Notes: generated from the sequence alone by a model not told the origin. A stretch of DNA of 64,000 bases from Umezawaea sp049997955 (GCA_049997955.1 JAEBDY010000013.1:186001-250000); one strand, 5' to 3'. Numbered from the stretch's first letter, positions 43,798 through 53,716 are shown. Translations and numbers: made by a program.

Positions 43798-46587
43798 ATG
43801 AGCACGGACGCGGCCGCGGAGACCCCGGCCTTCCGCTACACGGCCGAACTGGCAGGCCGGATCGAGAAGCGCTGGCAGCAGTACTGGGAGGACCACGGCA
43901 CGTTCCACGCGCCGAACCCGGTGGGCCCGCTGTCCACCGGTGAGCCGGTGCCCGCGGACAAGCTGTTCGTGCAGGACATGTTCCCGTACCCGTCCGGCGC
44001 TGGGCTGCACGTCGGGCACCCGCTGGGGTTCATCGGCACGGACGTGTTCGCCCGGTACCACCGGATGAACGGCCGCAACGTGCTGCACACCATGGGGTTC
44101 GACGCGTTCGGGCTGCCCGCCGAGCAGTACGCGGTGCAGACGGGCCAGCACCCTCGCAAGACCACCGAGGACAACATGGCCACCTACCTGCGGCAGATCC
44201 GCAGGCTGGGGCTGGGCCACGACGAGCGCCGCCGGATCTCCACGATCGACGTCGAGTACTACAAGTGGACGCAGTGGATCTTCCTGCAGATCTTCAACTC
44301 CTGGTACGACGCCGACGCGGGCGGGGCGCGGCCGATCGCGGAGCTGGAGGCCCGGTTCGCCGACGGGACCCGGCCGACGCCGGACGGCCGGTCGTGGGCC
44401 GAGCTGACCAGCGCCGAGCGGCGCAGGGTGCTGAACGAGCACCGCCTGGCGTACCTGTCCGAGGCCCCGGTGAACTGGTGCCCCGGCCTGGGAACGGTGC
44501 TGGCCAACGAGGAGGTCACCGCCGACGGGCGCAGCGAGCGCGGCAACTTCCCGGTGTTCCGCCGGAACCTGCGCCAGTGGATGATGCGGATCACCGCGTA
44601 CTCCGACCGGCTGATCGACGACCTGGACCGGCTGGACTGGCCGGAGAAGGTCAAGGCCATGCAGCGCAACTGGATCGGGCGCAGCAACGGCGCCCGCGTG
44701 CGCTTCCCGGTCGGTGACGCCGAGATCGAGGTCTTCACGACCCGTCCCGACACGCTGTTCGGCGCGACCTACATGGTGCTGGCGCCCGAACACCGGCTGG
44801 TGGACGAGATCGCGACCGCCGAGCAGGCCGCCGACATCGCCGCGTACCGGCGGGCCGCGTCCCTGAAGTCCGAACTGGACCGCCAGGAGAACAAGGAGAA
44901 GACCGGCGTCTTCACCGGCGCGTACGCGACGAACCCGGTGAACGGCAACGAGATCCCGGTCTACATCGCCGACTACGTGCTGATGGGCTACGGCACCGGC
45001 GCGATCATGGCCGTGCCCGGTCAGGACCAGCGCGACTGGGACTTCGCGACCGCGTACGACCTGCCGATCGTCCGGACCGTGCAGCCGCCCGACGGCTTCG
45101 AGGGCGACGCGTTCACCGGCGACGGGCCTGCGATCAACTCGGGGTTCCTGGACGGCATGGCCATCCAGGAGGCCAAGAGCACGATGATCACGTGGCTGGA
45201 GGAGAACGACCACGGCCGCGGCACCGTGCAGTACAAGCTGCGCGACTGGCTGTTCTCCCGCCAGCGGTACTGGGGCGAGCCGTTCCCGATCGTCTACGAC
45301 GAGGACGGCACGCCGATCCCGCTGCCGGAGGAGATGCTGCCGGTCGAGCTGCCCGAGGTGGACGACTACTCGCCGCGCACCTTCGAGCCGGACGACGCGA
45401 ACAGCGAGCCGTCGCCGCCGCTGTCCCGCGCGGCCGACTGGACCGAGGTCGAGCTGGACCTGGGCGAGGGCAGGAAGAAGTACCGCCGCGACTTCAACAC
45501 CATGCCCAACTGGGCGGGCTCGTGCTGGTACCAGCTGCGCTACGTCGACCCGACGGAGTCGGAGCGGTTCGTCAACGCGGAGAACGAGCAGTACTGGCTG
45601 GGCCCGCGCACGGCCGAGCACGGCGCGAACGACCCCGGCGGCGTCGACCTGTACATCGGCGGCGTCGAGCACGCGGTGCTGCACCTGCTGTACTCCCGCT
45701 TCTGGCAGAAGGTGCTGTTCGACCTGGGCCAGGTGTCCGGCGACGAGCCCTACCGCAAGCTGTTCAACCAGGGGTACATCCAGGCGTACGCGTTCCAGGA
45801 CGCCCGCGAGACGTACGTGCCCGCCGACGAGGTCGTGGAGGAGAACGGGAAGTTCTTCTTCAACGGCGAAGAGGTCAAGCGCGAGTACGGCAAGATGGGC
45901 AAGAGCCTGAAGAACGTCGTCACGCCGGACGAGATGTGCGAGAACTACGGCGCCGACACGTTCCGCATGTACGAGATGTCGATGGGTCCGATGGACGTGT
46001 CCCGGCCGTGGGCGACCAAGGACGTCGTCGGCGCGCAGCGGTTCCTGCAGCGGCTGTGGCGCAACCTGGTGGACGAGAACACCGGTGAGCTGCGGATCGT
46101 CGAGGACGAGCCGTCCGTGGAATCGCTGCGGCAGCTGCACAAGGCCATCGCGGGCGTGCACGACGACTACGTGAACCTGCGCTACAACACGGCGGGCGCG
46201 AAGCTGATCGAGCTGAACAACCACGTCACCAAGACGTTCAGCGCGACCGGCACCCCGAGGGTGCTGGCCGAGGCGATGGTGCAGATGCTGGCGCCGCTGA
46301 GCCCGCACATCGCCGAGGAGCTGTGGGCGAAGCTGGGCCACGGCGAGTCGCTGGCGCACGGCCCGTTCCCGAAGGCCGACGAGCAGTACCTGGTCGAGGA
46401 CTCCGTGGAGTACCCGATCCAGGTCAACGGCAAGGTCCGCGCGCGGATCACCGTCGCCGCGACGGCCGGCCAGGACGAGGTCAAGGCCACCGCGCTGGCG
46501 GACGAGAAAATCGTCGAGCTGGTCGCGGGCGGCACGCCGCGCAAGGTGATCGTCGTGCCCGGCCGCCTGGTGAACATCGTTCTGTAG
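43798..46587 (+). CDS. leuS: Leucyl-tRNA synthetase
   Basis: 929 aa class I synthetase. HIGH motif as HVGH in PYPSGAGLHVGHPLGF, editing (CP1) domain about 250-450 with TTRPDTLFGATYMVLAPEH and GTGAIMAVPGQDQRDWDFA, KMSKS motif as KMGKS in YGKMGKSLKNVVTPDE, and the anticodon and C-terminal domains. ATG 43798 has GGAGAGGGA ahead of it; an earlier in-frame ATG at 43780 overlaps that site. Likely controlled by the leucine leader. Confidence 0.98.
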   Translation: MSTDAAAETPAFRYTAELAGRIEKRWQQYWEDHGTFHAPNPVGPLSTGEPVPADKLFVQDMFPYPSGAGLHVGHPLGFIGTDVFARYHRMNGRNVLHTMGFDAFGLPAEQYAVQTGQHPRKTTEDNMATYLRQIRRLGLGHDERRRISTIDVEYYKWTQWIFLQIFNSWYDADAGGARPIAELEARFADGTRPTPDGRSWAELTSAERRRVLNEHRLAYLSEAPVNWCPGLGTVLANEEVTADGRSERGNFPVFRRNLRQWMMRITAYSDRLIDDLDRLDWPEKVKAMQRNWIGRSNGARVRFPVGDAEIEVFTTRPDTLFGATYMVLAPEHRLVDEIATAEQAADIAAYRRAASLKSELDRQENKEKTGVFTGAYATNPVNGNEIPVYIADYVLMGYGTGAIMAVPGQDQRDWDFATAYDLPIVRTVQPPDGFEGDAFTGDGPAINSGFLDGMAIQEAKSTMITWLEENDHGRGTVQYKLRDWLFSRQRYWGEPFPIVYDEDGTPIPLPEEMLPVELPEVDDYSPRTFEPDDANSEPSPPLSRAADWTEVELDLGEGRKKYRRDFNTMPNWAGSCWYQLRYVDPTESERFVNAENEQYWLGPRTAEHGANDPGGVDLYIGGVEHAVLHLLYSRFWQKVLFDLGQVSGDEPYRKLFNQGYIQAYAFQDARETYVPADEVVEENGKFFFNGEEVKREYGKMGKSLKNVVTPDEMCENYGADTFRMYEMSMGPMDVSRPWATKDVVGAQRFLQRLWRNLVDENTGELRIVEDEPSVESLRQLHKAIAGVHDDYVNLRYNTAGAKLIELNNHVTKTFSATGTPRVLAEAMVQMLAPLSPHIAEELWAKLGHGESLAHGPFPKADEQYLVEDSVEYPIQVNGKVRARITVAATAGQDEVKATALADEKIVELVAGGTPRKVIVVPGRLVNIVL

Positions 46588-46593
46588 TACCGG

Positions 46594-46626
46594 GAACGCG
46601 GGGTGCCCCGAGGGCGCCCCGCGTTC
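46594..46626. terminator. Bidirectional terminator between leuS and TetR gene
   Basis: A 10-bp stem (46594-46603 with 46617-46626) continues into an inner GCCC/GGGC stem. It fills nearly the whole 39-bp gap between converging genes. Confidence 0.85.
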
Positions 46627-47370
46627 TCACTCCTCGACGCCCATGGGGATGAGGATGCTCTCCAGCATGGCGTCGAACATCGGCTCCGGGTCGGACACGG
46701 CGAACGGGAAGCGCCCGAAGACCTCCAGGGCCACGTGCCCGTACAGCCGCACCCACGCCTGCAGGATGTGGAAGATCGCGCCCAGGTGCAGCGACTCCTC
46801 GTCCACGTCGATGCCGCGCGCGGTGACCGTCTCGATCAGCACCTGCTGGAACGCCCGCAGGTCGGCGTGCAGGACCTCGGGCGGATCGGCCGGTCCGCCT
46901 TCGATCGACCGCGGGTGCGGGTGCTTGGCGATCAGCCTGCTGGCGACCTCCAGGAACACCTTCCCGAACTCCTCGCCGACCGGCTTCTCCGCGGCCCCGT
47001 GGGCGCCGATCGTGCTCTCGGTCGAGGCGAACACCAGCGCGAACTCCTGCGGGTGCGCGAGCGCCCACCGCCGGAAGCCCCGGCACACCGCGTAGACCTG
47101 CTCGGGTCCGGCGTCGTCGCCCAGCGGTGCGAGCGCCGCGTACAGCTCGGCTTCCAGGTCGACGCAGATGTCGTCGCACAGGTGGCGCAGCAGGTCTTCG
47201 CGCGAGTCGTAGTAGCGGTACAGCGCCGGGGCGGTGATGCCGACCTCGCGAGCAATGGCACGCAGCGTCACGGCCTCGCGTCCGTGGTTCACGAGTAGGG
47301 CGCGAGCCTGCCGTCGAATGTCACGCTCGGTCTCCGCGCGAAGCCGTTCGCGGCGCGTGGCCTGGGTCAT
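46627..47370 (-). CDS. TetR-family transcriptional regulator
   Basis: 247 aa. N-terminal helix-turn-helix (about 16-65) with NHGREAVTLRAIAREVGITA and PALYRYYDSREDLL. The C-terminal ligand domain has the WALAHPQEFALVFA segment of the WHG/TetR_C_13-like group. Divergent from the MMPL exporter gene over 126 bp, so it very likely represses that gene. Ligand unknown. Confidence 0.92.
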   Translation of the reverse strand: MTQATRRERLRAETERDIRRQARALLVNHGREAVTLRAIAREVGITAPALYRYYDSREDLLRHLCDDICVDLEAELYAALAPLGDDAGPEQVYAVCRGFRRWALAHPQEFALVFASTESTIGAHGAAEKPVGEEFGKVFLEVASRLIAKHPHPRSIEGGPADPPEVLHADLRAFQQVLIETVTARGIDVDEESLHLGAIFHILQAWVRLYGHVALEVFGRFPFAVSDPEPMFDAMLESILIPMGVEE

Positions 47371-47428
47371 ATGTCACCCCATCGGGTTGTTCACCGTCAC
47401 ACGGCTGGCGTACCGTCGACCGAGTTCA

Positions 47429-47443
47429 GTGAACGGTGTTTAC
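47429..47443. promoter_or_regulatory. Candidate TetR operator
   Basis: GTGAACGGTGTTTAC, an imperfect palindrome (GTgAAC-N3-GTTtAC) midway in the tetR-mmpL gap. Confidence 0.5.
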
Positions 47444-47496
47444 GAAGTTGACGCTGTTCGCAGAACCGTAACGCCATTCAGCTTAGGAGGACGAAC

Positions 47497-49671
47497 TTGT
47501 TCGCGAAGTGGGGCTCGCTGGCCTACCACCGCCGATGGGTGGTGTTGATCGCGATCGTGCTGCTGTCCGTCGGTGGCGGCATCTGGGGACTCGGTGTCTT
47601 CGACAAGCTGAGCCAGGGCGGCTACGACGCACCGGGCAGCGAGGCCGCGCGGGCCACCCAGGTCGCGCAGGACGCGTTCGGCAGGCAGGGCGGCGACGTC
47701 ATCGTGATCTACACGGCGCCGCAGGGCAGCACGATCGACTCGCCAGAAGTCGCAGCCAAGATCACCAAGCAGCTCGACGGGCTGCCCACCGACGCGGTGA
47801 AGCAGGTGGCCTCCTACTGGAACACCCAGCAGCCGACGTTCATCTCGCAGGACAAGACCAAGGCGCTCGCCGCGATCACCCTCCAGGCCGGTGACTCGAA
47901 CGCGCAGATCAAGCAGTTCCAGCAGATCTCCGACCAGCTCGCGGTCGACGGGGTCGAGTCGCAGGTCGGCGGCCTCACGCCGACCCAGAAGGCGATCAAC
48001 GACATCACCGCCTCCGACCTGACCAAGGCCGAAGCGGTGTCGCTGCCGATCGTGCTGGTCCTGCTCATCATCATCTTCGGCGGCCTGGTCGCCGCCTCGC
48101 TGCCGGTCCTCGTCGGCGGCCTGTCGATCCTGGGCTCGCTGGGCGTGCTGCACGCCGTGGCCCTCGGCGCCGACGTGAACTCGTTCGCCGTCAACGTCGC
48201 CAGCCTGCTCGGACTCGGCATGGCCATCGACTACGGGCTGTTCATGGTCGGCCGGTTCCGCGAGGAGCTCGCCGCGGGCCGCAGCGTGGAGGACGCCGTG
48301 CGCCGCACGGTCACCTCCGCCGGTCGCACGGTGGCGTTCTCCTCCACGATCCTGGTCATCGCGCTCGCGGGCCTGCTGCTGTTCCCGCAGGGCTTCCTCA
48401 AGTCGCTGAGCTACGGCGGCATGTCGGCCGTCGCCATCGCCGCGGTCGTCTCGCTCACGCTGCTGCCCGCCCTGCTGGGGATCCTCGGCCACCGCGTCGA
48501 CAAGTTCGCCATGCCGTGGCGCAAGCGCGCGGCCAAGGGCGAGGAGGGACGCGGCTGGGGGAAGCTGGGCAGGAGCGTCATGAAGCGGCCGGTCCTGGTC
48601 GCCGTGCCGATCATCGGTGTCCTGCTCGCGCTCGGCGCGCCGTTCCTCGGCGTGAAGTTCGGCGAGGTCACCGAGAAGGTGCTGCCGGAGGGTAACTCCG
48701 CGCGGGTCGCCGCCGAGACCATCAACTCCGACTTCTCGGCGCTGTCCAACAACGGCTTCAAGATCATCGTCTCCGGCACCTCCGACCCGGCCGCCGTCCA
48801 GGCGTTCGCGGCTGAGGTCGGTGACGTGCCCGGCGTCGACACCGCGCAGGTCACCGCGGAGCCGAAGGACGGCGTCTGGTCGCTCGCCGCGGGCCTCGAC
48901 AGCGGCGACGCGCACTCCGACCAGGCCAAGCAGGCGCTCGCGGACGTGCGCGGGCTGGACGCCCCGAGCGGGTCCGAGGTGCTGGTCGGCGGTCCGACCG
49001 CGATGGTGTCCGACAGCCTGGACGCGATTGCCGCGAACCTGCCGTGGATGGCGCTGCTGCTGATCGGCGCGACCTTCGTGCTGATGTTCCTGGCGTTCGG
49101 GTCGCTGGTCCTGCCGATCAAGGCGATCGTGATGAGCGCGCTGAGCCTGTCCGCGACGTTCGGCGTGCTGGTGTGGATCTTCCAGGACGGCCACGGCGCC
49201 TCGCTGCTCGGCGTCACGCCCGCACCGCTGGAGTCCGGCATCGTCGTGCTCATGGCGGCGATCGTCTTCGGCCTGTCGACGGACTACGAGATCTTCCTGC
49301 TGTCCCGCATGGTCGAGGCCCGGAGCAGGGGTGCGAGCACCGAGGACGCCGTCGCGATCGGCCTGGCCAAGACCGGTCGGGTGATCACCGCCGCCGCGCT
49401 GCTGCTGATGGTGGTGATCGGGGCGTTCGCGTTCTCGCAGATCACGATGATGCGGTTCGTCGGCGTCGGCATGATCCTCGCGCTCGCCCTGGACGCGACG
49501 ATCGTCCGGATGCTGCTCGTGCCCGCCGTGCTGAAGCTGCTCGGCAACGCGGCCTGGTGGGCCCCCGGCCCGTTGCGCAGGATCCAGGAGCGGCTGGCGA
49601 TCCACGAGGGCGGCGACGTGGAGGACGAGGACGAGCCCGCTCGGGACCGCACGCCCCAACCGGTGGGCTGA
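47497..49671 (+). CDS. MMPL-family (RND) membrane exporter
   Basis: 724 aa with two halves of six helices and two large outer loops. The MMPL signatures are GLGMAIDYGLFMVGRFREE in the first half and FGLSTDYEIFLLSRMVEA in the second; the buried Asp-Tyr pairs needed for proton relay are present. Each half ends with a SAGRTVAFSS- or TGRVITAAAL-type segment. TTG start at 47497 has an AGGAGG site 6 bases before it. The substrate is probably a lipid or amphipathic drug, inferred from family. Regulated by the divergent TetR. Confidence 0.93.
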   Translation: MFAKWGSLAYHRRWVVLIAIVLLSVGGGIWGLGVFDKLSQGGYDAPGSEAARATQVAQDAFGRQGGDVIVIYTAPQGSTIDSPEVAAKITKQLDGLPTDAVKQVASYWNTQQPTFISQDKTKALAAITLQAGDSNAQIKQFQQISDQLAVDGVESQVGGLTPTQKAINDITASDLTKAEAVSLPIVLVLLIIIFGGLVAASLPVLVGGLSILGSLGVLHAVALGADVNSFAVNVASLLGLGMAIDYGLFMVGRFREELAAGRSVEDAVRRTVTSAGRTVAFSSTILVIALAGLLLFPQGFLKSLSYGGMSAVAIAAVVSLTLLPALLGILGHRVDKFAMPWRKRAAKGEEGRGWGKLGRSVMKRPVLVAVPIIGVLLALGAPFLGVKFGEVTEKVLPEGNSARVAAETINSDFSALSNNGFKIIVSGTSDPAAVQAFAAEVGDVPGVDTAQVTAEPKDGVWSLAAGLDSGDAHSDQAKQALADVRGLDAPSGSEVLVGGPTAMVSDSLDAIAANLPWMALLLIGATFVLMFLAFGSLVLPIKAIVMSALSLSATFGVLVWIFQDGHGASLLGVTPAPLESGIVVLMAAIVFGLSTDYEIFLLSRMVEARSRGASTEDAVAIGLAKTGRVITAAALLLMVVIGAFAFSQITMMRFVGVGMILALALDATIVRMLLVPAVLKLLGNAAWWAPGPLRRIQERLAIHEGGDVEDEDEPARDRTPQPVG

Positions 49672-49681
49672 GGCTCATACC

Positions 49682-49729
49682 GTTGAATCCTCAACCACCA
49701 CGACGTACCGTGGTGGTTGAGGATTCAAC
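49682..49729. promoter_or_regulatory. Double palindromic operator before the VOC gene
   Basis: A 21-bp perfect inverted repeat (49682-49702 with 49709-49729). Each arm contains its own palindrome GTTGA-N4-TCAAC (49682-49695 and 49716-49729), 34 bp apart. The half-sites resemble MarR-type operators. It lies 15 bp before the VOC start. Confidence 0.55.
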
Positions 49730-49744
49730 CAATGGGAGCCCGCC

Positions 49745-50260
49745 ATGCCGATCCAGCGCCTGAACCACGCCGTCCTCCACGTCCGAGACGTCGCGAAGGC
49801 GGTGGCGTTCTACGGCGACGTGCTGGGCTTCAAGGTCATCACCGAGATGCCGGGCCGGGCGGCGTTCCTCCAGGCGGCGGGCTCGACCAACGACCACGAC
49901 CTCGGCCTGTTCGCCATGGGCCCGCAGGCGGTCGACTCCCCCGCGGGCCGCACCGCGGTCGGCCTCTACCACCTGGCGTGGGAGGTCGACACGCTCGGCG
50001 AGCTGCGCGGCATCCGCGCCAAGCTCGTCGAGCACGGCGCGCTCGTCGGCGAATCCGACCACGGCACGACCAAGGCCCTCTACGCCCGCGACGTCGACGG
50101 CATCGAGTTCGAGGTCTGCTGGCTGGTGCCCGCCGACCGGCTCACCGACGACCTCAAGGCGTTCAAGGGCGCCAAGCGGCTCGACCTGGACGCCGAGATC
50201 GCCGAGTACGGGGTCGACCGCCGCGGTGGAATCGGCGTGTCAGTGCCCGCCCCGAGCTGA
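49745..50260 (+). CDS. VOC-family metalloenzyme (glyoxalase/dioxygenase-like)
   Basis: 171 aa. A single VOC domain (about 1-128) with metal ligand H8 in LNHAVLHVRD, a central His in GLYHLAWEVD and a Glu in GIEFEVCW. Substrate cannot be predicted; the length suits small catechol-dioxygenase-like or thiol-transfer members. The C-terminal 40 residues are charged. The upstream double operator suggests inducible control. Converges on the propeller gene with a 21-bp overlap. Confidence 0.85.
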   Translation: MPIQRLNHAVLHVRDVAKAVAFYGDVLGFKVITEMPGRAAFLQAAGSTNDHDLGLFAMGPQAVDSPAGRTAVGLYHLAWEVDTLGELRGIRAKLVEHGALVGESDHGTTKALYARDVDGIEFEVCWLVPADRLTDDLKAFKGAKRLDLDAEIAEYGVDRRGGIGVSVPAPS

Positions 50261-51325
50261 GTCCGGCGCGAACGCGACCATCGTCGCCTCGAACGCGGTG
50301 GACCTGCCGGTGATCCCCGGCAGGTCCACCGCGTCCAGCTCGAACGTCGCCAGCTCGGCGTCGTCCGCCCCGTCCAGCACCGTGGCCGTCGACCCGGTGG
50401 CCAGGAAGATCCGCCGGTCACCGGGCGCGTTCGACAGGCCGCGCGCGTCGTACGGCAGCCTCCGGAGCAACGTCCGGGTCGCCGCGTCCACGACCGCGAC
50501 CGCCCGCTGCTTGGTCAGCGCCACGTACACGCGCGACCCGTCCGGCGTGACCGCCACCGCCCCGGCGCCCTTGCCCACCTCGACGGACCCGACGACCCTG
50601 CGCTGCCGCGCGTCGACGACCGCGAGCGTGGCGCGCGGGTCGCGGCCGAGGTGCAGGACGCTGGCGTAGAGCGTCCCGCCGTCCGGGCTCACCGCGACGT
50701 GCTGCGGCATCCCGCCGACCTCGATGGTCGCCTGCCGGGTGAGGGTCAGCGCGTCGACGACCGTCACCGTGCCGTCCTGGGTGCCCGCCACGTACAGCAG
50801 CCGCCCGTCCGGGCTGATCGTGATCCCCTGCACCTGCCCGCCGACCCGGATCAGGGCCGCGAGGTGGAACGTCGCCGGGTCGACCACGGCGATCACACCG
50901 CCGTCCGAGTTGCCGGTCACGTAGAGCCGCGCGCCGTCCGGGGTCATCACGGCCTGCCCGAGCTGGATGCCGGTGCTGAGCCGGTCCACGACGTCGCCCG
51001 TCCTGGGGTCGATCGCGTTGATCACACCGGTCCAGCCGTTGACCACGTAGACGAGGCGACCGTCCGGCGCGACGGCGACACCGGTCGTCCGGCCGCCCGT
51101 CCTGGCGGTCGCGAGCACCTTGCCCCTGGTCGTGTCCACGACCTGCACCTGGCCCGCCCGCCCGATCACGTACGCCCGCGGCGAGGTGCCGCTGGACGTC
51201 GGGTCGACCGCGGGCGGAGGGCGTTCGGCGAGCGCCGCCGGGCCCGCGGACACCACGACCACCGCGGCGAGGGAGAAAACCGCCGCACCGAGTCGGCGAG
51301 GTCCGGTCGTGCTCTGCGCCCACAT
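50240..51325 (-). CDS. Secreted YncE-like seven-bladed beta-propeller protein
   Basis: 361 aa. Signal peptide at residues 1-33 (ends near PAALAERP), then repeated blades with the pattern V(A/S)PDG..(L/V)YV, for example GVAVAPDGRLVYVVNG, GITISPDGRLLYVAG and HVAVSPDGGTLYAS. No catalytic motif. Exported, function unknown; such proteins bind partners or DNA in other bacteria. Stop overlaps the VOC gene on the other strand. Confidence 0.85.
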   Translation of the reverse strand: MWAQSTTGPRRLGAAVFSLAAVVVVSAGPAALAERPPPAVDPTSSGTSPRAYVIGRAGQVQVVDTTRGKVLATARTGGRTTGVAVAPDGRLVYVVNGWTGVINAIDPRTGDVVDRLSTGIQLGQAVMTPDGARLYVTGNSDGGVIAVVDPATFHLAALIRVGGQVQGITISPDGRLLYVAGTQDGTVTVVDALTLTRQATIEVGGMPQHVAVSPDGGTLYASVLHLGRDPRATLAVVDARQRRVVGSVEVGKGAGAVAVTPDGSRVYVALTKQRAVAVVDAATRTLLRRLPYDARGLSNAPGDRRIFLATGSTATVLDGADDAELATFELDAVDLPGITGRSTAFEATMVAFAPDSARGGH

Positions 51326-51491
51326 GGCGCGAATGGGAACACTTCCGGGAAGGCCGATCCACTTCCGTCCATCGTCCGGGTGATTTCACAACCCGGACGA
51401 GTGGTGCGGGAAAAGGAGCCGGGGTGTGCCCGACGCCGGTCGCTCGGGGGGCGAAACGACCGACGCCGGACCCCCTCCCGATGCGTTGCAC

Positions 51492-51516
51492 CGGTTGGTC
51501 GAACCCCGACCAACCG
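51492..51516 (-). terminator. Hairpin after the DUF2339 gene
   Basis: A 10-bp perfect stem (51492-51501 with 51507-51516), 50 bp beyond the stop at 51566. No U-run. The rest of 51326-51565 shows no gene. Confidence 0.5.
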
Positions 51517-51565
51517 AGACTTACCACCAGCGATGCGGAAAAGTGGGCATTTCGGGGCCAGTCGA

Positions 51566-53716
51566 CTAGGAATTCGCCGGAATTCTCCGGATCGCCACCA
51601 GTTTGGCGTAACGGGTCCCGGCCGTGAGGAGGACCAGCCCGGCGCCGATGAACGCGGCGACCCTGGCGATCCCGTCGAGCGCGGACAGGTCGAAAAGCAC
51701 CAGTTTCGCGACCGCCGCGGCGACCAGCACCAGACCCGCGATCCGCAGCGGGAGCACGTCGACGCCCCGGACCAGCAGCACCAGCGCGGCGACCGTCCAG
51801 GACACCGTCACGACCGTGTGCCCGAACAGGAAACCGCTCGGCGTCTGCGACACCAGCAGGGCGGCGCTGAGGACGAACCCGGCGGCCGCGTAGAGCAGGA
51901 CCAGGCCCGCGGCAACGAACGCGACCGGGCTCTTGCCCGGTTCGGCGAGCGCCCCGCGCCTGCTGGCCACCCACGGCAGCGCGATCGCGACCAGCGCGAG
52001 CAGGAGCGCGGTCAGCATGCCGCCGACCAGCGTGCCGGGCGTGCGGATCACGAACCTCGGCGCTTCGGCGAGCATGCTCGGCGGGATGGCCCCGCCCGCC
52101 AGCAGCAGGCCGAGCCCGCCGAACACCGCGCCGCCCAGCAGCGGGCCGCGCGAGGCGGTCCGGTCGGCGAGCAGGACCAGCAGCAGCGCCTCGAACAGCA
52201 CGGTGGCAGCCCGCGCGCTGCCGTCCAGCGCGATGGCCGTGGTCTGGAACAGGGCGAACACGCTCACGACACCCGCCGCCGTGACGTAGGCCCTGGGAAG
52301 CGACCTCCGGCCGACCGACCACAGGGCGATCATCAGCACGGTGATCGCGCCTGCCATGGCCGTGGCCCACACGCGGTCCAGCAGCACGGTCGCGAGCAGC
52401 GCGGGCACCGGCGACGCGGCGACCATGACCACCGACACCACGTCCTCCGGACGGCGCCGGACCGAGATGAGCGAGCTGAGCACGCCGACCACCGCGGTCA
52501 GCAGGATGATCGCCGCCGTCGGGGCCTGCTCCTGCGCGGGCACCGCGAACCCGATCGCCAGCACCGAGCCGATCACCGCGGGCACACCCGCCGCGATGGC
52601 GAGCCACGGCCAGTTCCGCCGCCACTGCACCGGGCTCGCCGCCGTCTTGAGCACCAGCAGGAAGCCGACCAGCAGCGGCGTGAAGCCCTCGGTCAGGACC
52701 GGCGCGAGCACCGCGCAGGCCAGGACGACGCCGATGGCGAACGTCGGCGAGTCCCAGCGCATGGCCAGCAGCAGACCGCCGAGCGCGACCACCAGTCCGA
52801 CGACGAGCCCGGCCCACTGCGGCAGGAACGAGTAGATCTTGGTGGCGGCCACCACGTCCAGGTACAGCGCGGCGACACCGGTCGCGGCCAGCGCGAACGC
52901 ACCCGTGCGGGCGGTCTCCGTGCGGTGCAGCCGCAGCCCGATCCCGATCAGGCCGAACGCCAGCACGGCACCGCCGACCACGCGGGGCAGCGGGCCGAGG
53001 TAGTCGCGCTGCACGGCCAGCACCAGCAGCAGCACGACGCCGAGCAGCGTCACCACGCCACCGACCCACGCGAGCAGCTTGCTGCCCGCGCCGTCCTCGC
53101 TCAGCCGGTCGACCAACGTCTTGCGCGGCACGGGCGGGGGCCCTTGACGGCTCTGCCACTGCTGCTGCGGCGGCGGGCCGGTCGGGGGACGCCACGGCAT
53201 CTGGCCGGGCAGCGGCTGCGCGCCACCGCTCTGCGCGAACGCGGGCTCGCGAACCGGCTGCACCGGCTGCACCGGGGGGAACGGCTGGGGAGGCGTCGAC
53301 GGCTGTCCAGGCACGCCCTGCACGGGCACGCCTCGGCCCGGCGTGGTCGGCGCGGCCTGGCCGGGCACGCCCTGCGCGGGCGTGGTCGGGGCCGTCTGGC
53401 CGGGTGCGGTCGGCGCGGTCTGCGGTGGGGTGGGCCGGGCCGTCGCCGGGGTCGCCGCTCCGGACTGGTCCGCGCCCTGCGGCTGACCCGGTGCGCAGGG
53501 GGTGCTCGCGGACTGGCCTGCCGCGAGAGCCGACCTGGCCGCTTCGAGCTGGGCGGCGGCGACCTGGGCTTCCGCGAGCTGCACCGCGCCCGCCTGGGTG
53601 GTGGGGTTCGGTTGCTTCACCTGGAGCCTGCGCAGCTCCATGCCGACGTCGCCCAGCTTGCGGCCGAGTTCCCCCAGCTCATCGGCGAGGCGCAACAGCG
53701 GGTCTGGTCCAGTCAT
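51566..53716 (-). CDS. DUF2339 polytopic membrane protein
   Basis: 716 aa. N-terminal coiled-coil-like segment (1-60), a Pro/Gln/Ala-rich disordered region (about 60-210) with repeats of the PGQ type, then about 16 or more membrane helices to the end. The pattern LLAWVGGVVTLLGVVLLL followed by evenly spaced helices matches DUF2339. Function unknown. ATG 53716 is chosen because the longer frame upstream runs into the next divergent region. Confidence 0.88.
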   Translation of the reverse strand: MTGPDPLLRLADELGELGRKLGDVGMELRRLQVKQPNPTTQAGAVQLAEAQVAAAQLEAARSALAAGQSASTPCAPGQPQGADQSGAATPATARPTPPQTAPTAPGQTAPTTPAQGVPGQAAPTTPGRGVPVQGVPGQPSTPPQPFPPVQPVQPVREPAFAQSGGAQPLPGQMPWRPPTGPPPQQQWQSRQGPPPVPRKTLVDRLSEDGAGSKLLAWVGGVVTLLGVVLLLVLAVQRDYLGPLPRVVGGAVLAFGLIGIGLRLHRTETARTGAFALAATGVAALYLDVVAATKIYSFLPQWAGLVVGLVVALGGLLLAMRWDSPTFAIGVVLACAVLAPVLTEGFTPLLVGFLLVLKTAASPVQWRRNWPWLAIAAGVPAVIGSVLAIGFAVPAQEQAPTAAIILLTAVVGVLSSLISVRRRPEDVVSVVMVAASPVPALLATVLLDRVWATAMAGAITVLMIALWSVGRRSLPRAYVTAAGVVSVFALFQTTAIALDGSARAATVLFEALLLVLLADRTASRGPLLGGAVFGGLGLLLAGGAIPPSMLAEAPRFVIRTPGTLVGGMLTALLLALVAIALPWVASRRGALAEPGKSPVAFVAAGLVLLYAAAGFVLSAALLVSQTPSGFLFGHTVVTVSWTVAALVLLVRGVDVLPLRIAGLVLVAAAVAKLVLFDLSALDGIARVAAFIGAGLVLLTAGTRYAKLVAIRRIPANS

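Noticed and set aside
43525..46359. 944-residue minus-strand frame opposite leuS
   Set aside because: Antisense to a complete leuS with all synthetase motifs; composition typical of a shadow frame.
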